A DNA stretch of 64,000 bases from Diatrype stigma (taxonomy: Eukaryota > Ascomycota > Sordariomycetes > Xylariales > Diatrypaceae): NCBI GenBank assembly GCA_022225965.2, contig JAKJXP020000070.1, positions 62,001 through 126,000 of the forward strand, given 5' to 3'. A program made the position numbers and the translations under genes. Numbering within the stretch: position 1 is the first letter of the stretch; the number at the start of each line of letters is the position of its first letter. This document shows, in pieces, positions 59,128 to 64,000 of the stretch. The notes beneath the pieces are model-generated. The model worked only from the letters and a program-made list of their open reading frames with translations. It did not search any database and was not told the DNA's origin.

Positions 59128-61113
59128 ATGTCGAGCGCGAAGCGTAGGAACGACGGCGCCCTGGCGGCCGGAGACTCGAACGCGAACAAGAAGCCCAAGG
59201 TCAATGGAAGCATCACGTCGTTCTTCGGGGCGCCCAAGCCGGCAGCACCAGCAACGGCCGGTAGTGCTACGCCCTCGGCTCCAGTGGCGGCAGCCAACCC
59301 GGTGGCCCCGGCCCCTAAGTTCAACAAGGAGAAGTGGGTCGCGGGCCTCACGCCGGAGCAGCGCCAGTTCCTGAACCTCGAGATCGAGACCATGGACCCT
59401 AGCTGGCTCGCCGTGCTCAAGGACGAGATCACCACGCCGCAGTTCATCGAGCTCAAGAAGTTCCTCGACCGCGAGGCCGGCGCCGGCAAGAAGATCTTCC
59501 CGCCGAGGGAGGACATATACTCCTGGTACGGTTGTTTTTTCCCTTGACATCTCTCCCTCCTTTTCTTTTCTTCTTCGTGGTCTTATACGCCTTGTTTTAC
59601 CTTATACCTGTCGGATCCGGGTCACATCACGCATGCGTCATGTCAGTCATGCTTGTATATGGCAGTTTTCATCTGAACTTTTTATCGTCACTTCTTATGC
59701 ATACATACATAAAGCATGCATTGCTACTGTAAACCAACCAACTCTACACAATGCTATGTGACTATTCTTGACCATCATCCGCATCGTCATGCTTCGTTGT
59801 ACTTTCTTTCTATTCTTACCTCTCTCCCCACTCACGAAACCCGTTTCTAATAAGACAACAGGTCCCGCCACACGCCCTTCCACAAAGTCAAGTGCGTGAT
59901 CGTCGGGCAGGACCCCTACCACAACGTCAACCAGGCGCACGGCCTCGCCTTCAGCGTGCGGCCGCCGACGCCGGCCCCGCCGTCGCTGCGCAACATGTAC
60001 AAGGCGCTGCAGCGGGACTACCCGGACCCGTCGTCGTTCTCGCCGCCGCCCAAGAACGGGGGCCTGCTGACGCCGTGGGCCGAGCGCGGCGTGCTCATGC
60101 TCAACACGTGCCTGACGGTGCGCGCGCACGAGGCCAACTCGCACGCAAACCGCGGCTGGGAGCGCCTGACGCAGCGGGTCATCGACCTCGTGGCGCAGCG
60201 CCGCGCCGGCCGGGGCGTCGTCTTCATCGCCTGGGGCACCCCCGCCGGCAAGCGCGTCCAGAAGGTCGACCGCGCCCGCCACCTCGTCCTCCAGAGCGTC
60301 CACCCCAGCCCCCTGAGCGCCTCGCGCGGCTTCTTCGACTGCGGCCACTTCCGCAAGACCAACGACTGGCTCGCCGCCCGCTACGGCCCCGGCTCCGAGA
60401 TCGACTGGAACCTGAACCCCTCGGCGGCCTGGTCGGCTACCGTTGCTACTGCGGCGGGTGGTGGTGCTAGTCATGACGATGAGAAGAAGGCGTCGGATGC
60501 TACTGCTGCTACTGCTAATAAGCTCGCGTCGCCCGTGAAGACGGCGAAGAAACAAGAGCTGGTGCCGGCGAAGAAGGGGAAGGAAGAAAGCTACGATGAT
60601 GATGACGACGACGAGGACGCGTTGGCGGCCGCTGCCGACGCTGCTGCCGCCGAGGCTAAGGCCGAGAAGGCCCAGGTTCAAGCTGAGTCTAAGGCTGTAT
60701 CCAAAGCCGATTCTAAGTCTGAGGCTGAGGCTGAGGCTAAGTCCGAGGCCGAGGCTGCTGAAAAGCCTGTGGACGATAAAGCTAAAGTTGAAGCTGAAGC
60801 GGAAGCGGAATCCGAAACTGTTCCCCCTCCGGTGGTCGTCGTGGGCGAGGTGAAAGAGGATGGGGAGGAGAAGAGCAAGGTCCTGGAGAAGGAAGGCGAG
60901 GGCGATAGCACGGCCGCTGAGGCGAAGGCGGAGACTGAGACGAAGACCGAGACCGAGACCGAGACCGAGCCGGAGGCCAAGGCTGAGGCTGAGGCCGAGA
61001 GCAAGACTAACGACGATGAGGATGTTGAGGCTAAAGCTGAAGCTAAGGCGAAAGCTGAGGAGGAAGGGGAGGACGGAGACGAAGGAGAAAACAAAGCTGA
61101 GGAGTCTAAATAA
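59128..61113 (+). CDS. ung1: Uracil-DNA glycosylase with long acidic C-terminal tail (2 exons)
   Basis: Family 1 uracil-DNA glycosylase, which removes uracil from DNA in base-excision repair. Exons 59128-59525 and 59862-61113 join in phase 2 at the Trp of YSWSRHTPF; the 336-base intron has a GTACGG donor and CAG acceptor. The product is 549 aa. The N-terminus carries a basic nuclear signal (NKKPKV) and ITSFFG, similar to a PCNA-interaction box. The catalytic core is complete: GQDPYH with D150 at 148-153, GVLMLN with N214, and HPSPLS with H280; the core ends near EIDWNLN (312-318). After it come about 230 further residues, almost all Ala, Glu, Lys, Asp, Ser and Thr in KAEAEAE-like runs. That is unusual: most members end near the core. 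The tail has no stop, frameshift or splice sign, so it seems to be translated. Confidence 0.95.
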
Positions 61114-63841
61114 GGTTTGAATGCACAAGCTTGAGCAAGATGACAAAATAGGGGCTCTCTGTGCATCTTACAAAAGGAAGTGATTTCGGGGGTCTGATTA
61201 CTTAGGGCTCGGCGTTCCGGTATGCATGTATCAATCAAGCCCGTCTTTGCTATTTTGGCACCGAACGTTACGGCAATAGAAAGGGGGACAGATCTCTGGC
61301 GTTTTGGCTTTTCTTGTGGTTTTCATAGACGAAACCGATGATGGATGGACCGACGGCACGGCTGTTAGGGGGCCCGAGATCGGTAGTGTGCATAAAATGT
61401 CTGTTAATAGATACCTGCTTTTTAGGGGGTAACTACACATACAAACTTGGTCGATTACTCAATCAGTCACTCGTGTCTCTTCCCGCAGCATGCATGCGTT
61501 TGACTCTTTTTTGTTGACATGGTAATGGCAAAATACGTCTCAGTGGGTATTAGTCCACGGCGGAACTAGAAAGGTTCTACTGCATTGCCGTACCTACACT
61601 AGCTACCGCACCGAGGGCCGGCCGGCCAGCTGGTCATCCGTCTTACGAGATTTCGGAGACCTCACGATTCCCCGAAGTCGTGCTATGTTGGCCAGTCAGG
61701 TCAGGCAGCTTCGTTTTGAAGCCAATTACTTCTCGGCGATAGTGATCTCAAGTAACGGAGGGGAGGGGAACAGGCTGGGCCGTAATGGGACGGCTTCTAG
61801 GTACTGTGCTGTGCTGTGCCCCGAGATACCAAAACACGACATCCGAGCAGCAGCAGCAGCAGCAGCAGCGCAGAGCTCGCATTCCGGTAGGTTGGCCAGC
61901 TAGCTAGCTTGGGTACGACGACGCCACGAAGAGCCGGTGGGTGGGTGGTGCGTATCACCAACGTCCGTCCCCATCCCTCCTACCAACGGATGTTACCTTG
62001 CTCCGAAGACTTTCCTGGTGCTTGGTGGTTGAAGATGGATGCAAGCGATATTGCTGTCTGCTGTAAAGATGAGCGAGACATCCTAACGTTCTTGTCTATG
62101 CGAGCGAGCTGGATGGCATAGCATGGACGCGGTTGAATCAAGGTATGTCTCCTCTGGCGAGAAATCGACTGAAACAAATAAATATATAGTTCTGACTTCA
62201 CTATCCACACGAGGAACGTCGAAATGCAGTAACAACCAGTGTAGAACCCGGAGATATCCTCCTAGGGCTGCTGGTAAGCCATGGGACGCCACAAATGTGA
62301 GACCGTTGATGTGGCGATCCCTGCTTGGCTTGCTTGCCTGCTCTTCACCGCCGATATGTAAAAACAACTTGACAAACGTAGTGAAGCTGAAGAGAATGAA
62401 CCATATCTACTCCCAACTTCCCAACGCGGGGCCCTGGGCTTTGTATACATAGATCGATCTGAAGATCCTGTGGGGAGGGGGGGAGTGGCTACTCCCACGC
62501 CTCAGTAATGACCATGATGATGATTGCTAGTCGTTTCTGCCTGCATAACTATGGATATATAGCATACGTAAGAGTTTATTCCGTAATGTAGGTCATGCTC
62601 GGTGTGGGGAACCTGGAAGCTGTTTCAACAAGTTTTGGCCCACCAGTGTACAATACGCAACGCAACTGTAACTGCTGAAATGGTCAATGAGTATGGGGCC
62701 CAGGAGTATGCCATTGCGAGCGTAGGATCATCATTGTTTAGTTACTACCGAAGTAGCCAAGGCTCCTCGCTATTCCGGCCTTCCCATACCTGTGTTGCCT
62801 ACATCCCACGATGGCTTCCATAATGACAACGACAGGGAGTATGTATATATGTAGGTACCTGATGTCGTCTGCCGCTCTGAACTGCTGCATTAGCGTCTCG
62901 TGGCGGGGGGAGCTTGTAACTAGGTACCCAGGTACTGGTCGCCATGGGCACATCCGTGTACCCCCACCTCTTTCTTCAAGCTCTTTCTTGCATCACAGAC
63001 TGCCAGACCGCACAGGCACAGGTGACGCGAAAATTCGCGAGATGACACGTCCCGTCCTGTGGTGATTCCGAGCGAGCGAGCGAGCCAAGATCCAGCAGCT
63101 CTAGAACCCGGCGCCATCTCCTCTGACGACCCGACCGACTCATTACGGTGAAGCAGACGTTCCGAGATAGCGGCGGGCTCCTTTTTCGTTGCATCTACAT
63201 ACTGTAGCTATGTACGAATCAACGTACTAATTACCACCACCACTACTACTACCCTAACCTACCATGGGGATGACTTGGTCAGATTTGCCAACTCATCTCT
63301 CTCGCTGCCAACATCAGATGGTGGAGCTGGAAGCCCATTGGTGTTTAGTCCATGGTGAGGTCTAAACCATTGGCTCCCGTTGGCTCTCCCCCAGTTTGAT
63401 GATGCAAGTTGATGGTGCATGTTCCTTTTTCTTTACATAGTATCAGCATAGTATGCAGAAGGCAGACTGGGCAAGGTGGTGCTGGCCATTGGGCTGAAGA
63501 GAAAATCATTAAGAGAAAAAAAGGGGCGGCCATGGTGGAGCCACGATGCCAGGATGCCACGCCGAGTGGCACCCACCCTGCCTACCCTACATGGTTAGCT
63601 TCTCCTATAAATTAGACTTCGTCACTTTCACTTTCGCTTGTTTGGCCCCGGGGTTTGTCACCACCGATCCTAGTCTAACCAAGTGCTGATCAGGATCAGC
63701 CCAGGATCAGGTAGTTATTGGTATTGACAGTCAGCGACCATCTATTGGAAAATCGATGGTAGATTATCGCTGATAGCTCCTCTCTCACATTGGACCTATC
63801 TTCGTGCGCAGGTAGATTTGAGGGTGCGTCGTACCGGCGCC
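61114..63841. other. Gene-free stretch
   Basis: No gene is supported between ung1 and the right edge. A CAG run lies at 61846-61870 and GCGAGCGAGCGA at about 63073-63085. Open frames are short and resemble nothing known. Confidence 0.55.
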
Positions 63842-63915
63842 ATGACGGCTACGGGCATACGACCGAGCGCCGTTGCAGCAGAGACGAGAGAGATTGCCGG
63901 AAATACTCCGTTCAA
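63842..63915 (+). CDS. Possible first exon of a gene running off the right edge
   Basis: ATG in a good context (GGCGCCATGAC) starts a 24-codon frame MTATGIRPSAVAAETREIAG and onward to NTPF, then AA|GTAAGG, a good donor in phase 2. The codons are G/C-biased at third positions, unlike the local non-coding DNA. If real, the gene continues beyond 64000. I cannot identify a family from 24 residues. Confidence 0.35.
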
Positions 63916-64000
63916 GTAAGGAGCTTGGAGATGCCATGCCATCCCCGTCACGCACGCAGTCTTTTACTAGGCGATGGGAAAAGAAATGAATGAAGAAGAA

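Noticed and set aside
59695..61146. 483-codon frame on the minus strand, Leu/Ser/Gly rich
   Set aside because: It is antisense to the ung1 core and acidic tail; the LGLGL-type runs are the reverse reading of the GAG/GCT repeats.

Overview
This window looks like nuclear DNA of a filamentous ascomycete (Pezizomycotina, probably a sordariomycete). The genes carry short spliceosomal introns, mostly about 50 to 125 bases, with GTRNGT-type donors, CTRAY branch sites and YAG acceptors. Leaders are pyrimidine- and CAAC-rich. The identifiable proteins are fungal or pan-eukaryotic housekeeping genes: Pal1, Usb1, Rpb1, Swd1, Thg1, Tma23, Gup1, an Fbxo9/Hrt3-type F-box protein, an Mtm1-type mitochondrial carrier and uracil-DNA glycosylase. 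I found no bacterial-type operons, CRISPR arrays, prophage or secondary-metabolite cluster. The genus cannot be named from sequence alone.

Layout. 1-6.6 kb: pal1 (minus) and usb1 (plus). 6.6-27.4 kb: a gene-poor stretch holding only two small genes that I can support, an 85-aa conserved protein (minus, 11.1 kb) and a 46-aa Cys-rich protein (plus, 19.0 kb), among many microsatellites. 27.4-32.9 kb: the RNA polymerase II largest subunit (minus). 34.4-35.2 kb: an AT-rich, repeat-bearing stretch ending in a poly-G / N10 / poly-C assembly gap. 35.5-43.6 kb: the densest part, with swd1 (minus) and thg1 (plus) head to head, tma23 (minus), and gup1 (plus). 43.6-49.7 kb: gene-free. 49.7-61.1 kb: an uncharacterised conserved 682-aa protein (plus), an F-box gene (minus), an mtm1-type carrier (plus) and an ung1 gene with an unusual 230-residue acidic tail (plus). 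61.1-64 kb: no gene except a possible first exon running off the right edge.

The genes do not form one pathway. Several concern transcription and RNA: Rpb1, Swd1/COMPASS (H3K4 methylation on Rpb1-transcribed genes), Usb1 (U6 snRNA end trimming), Thg1 (tRNA-His) and Tma23 (ribosome assembly). All multi-exon models were built by hand from splice motifs, reading-frame phase and family conservation. Those with matching phase at every junction (usb1, swd1, thg1, gup1, F-box, carrier, ung1, 682-aa gene) are solid. The first exons of pal1 and rpb1 are inferences. I see no convincing new biological system. The items most worth checking are the UNG tail, a GC-AG intron in thg1, a recurring AACCTTGGAAG motif, the pervasive CCTA/TAGG motif, and the fold-back region at the assembly gap.
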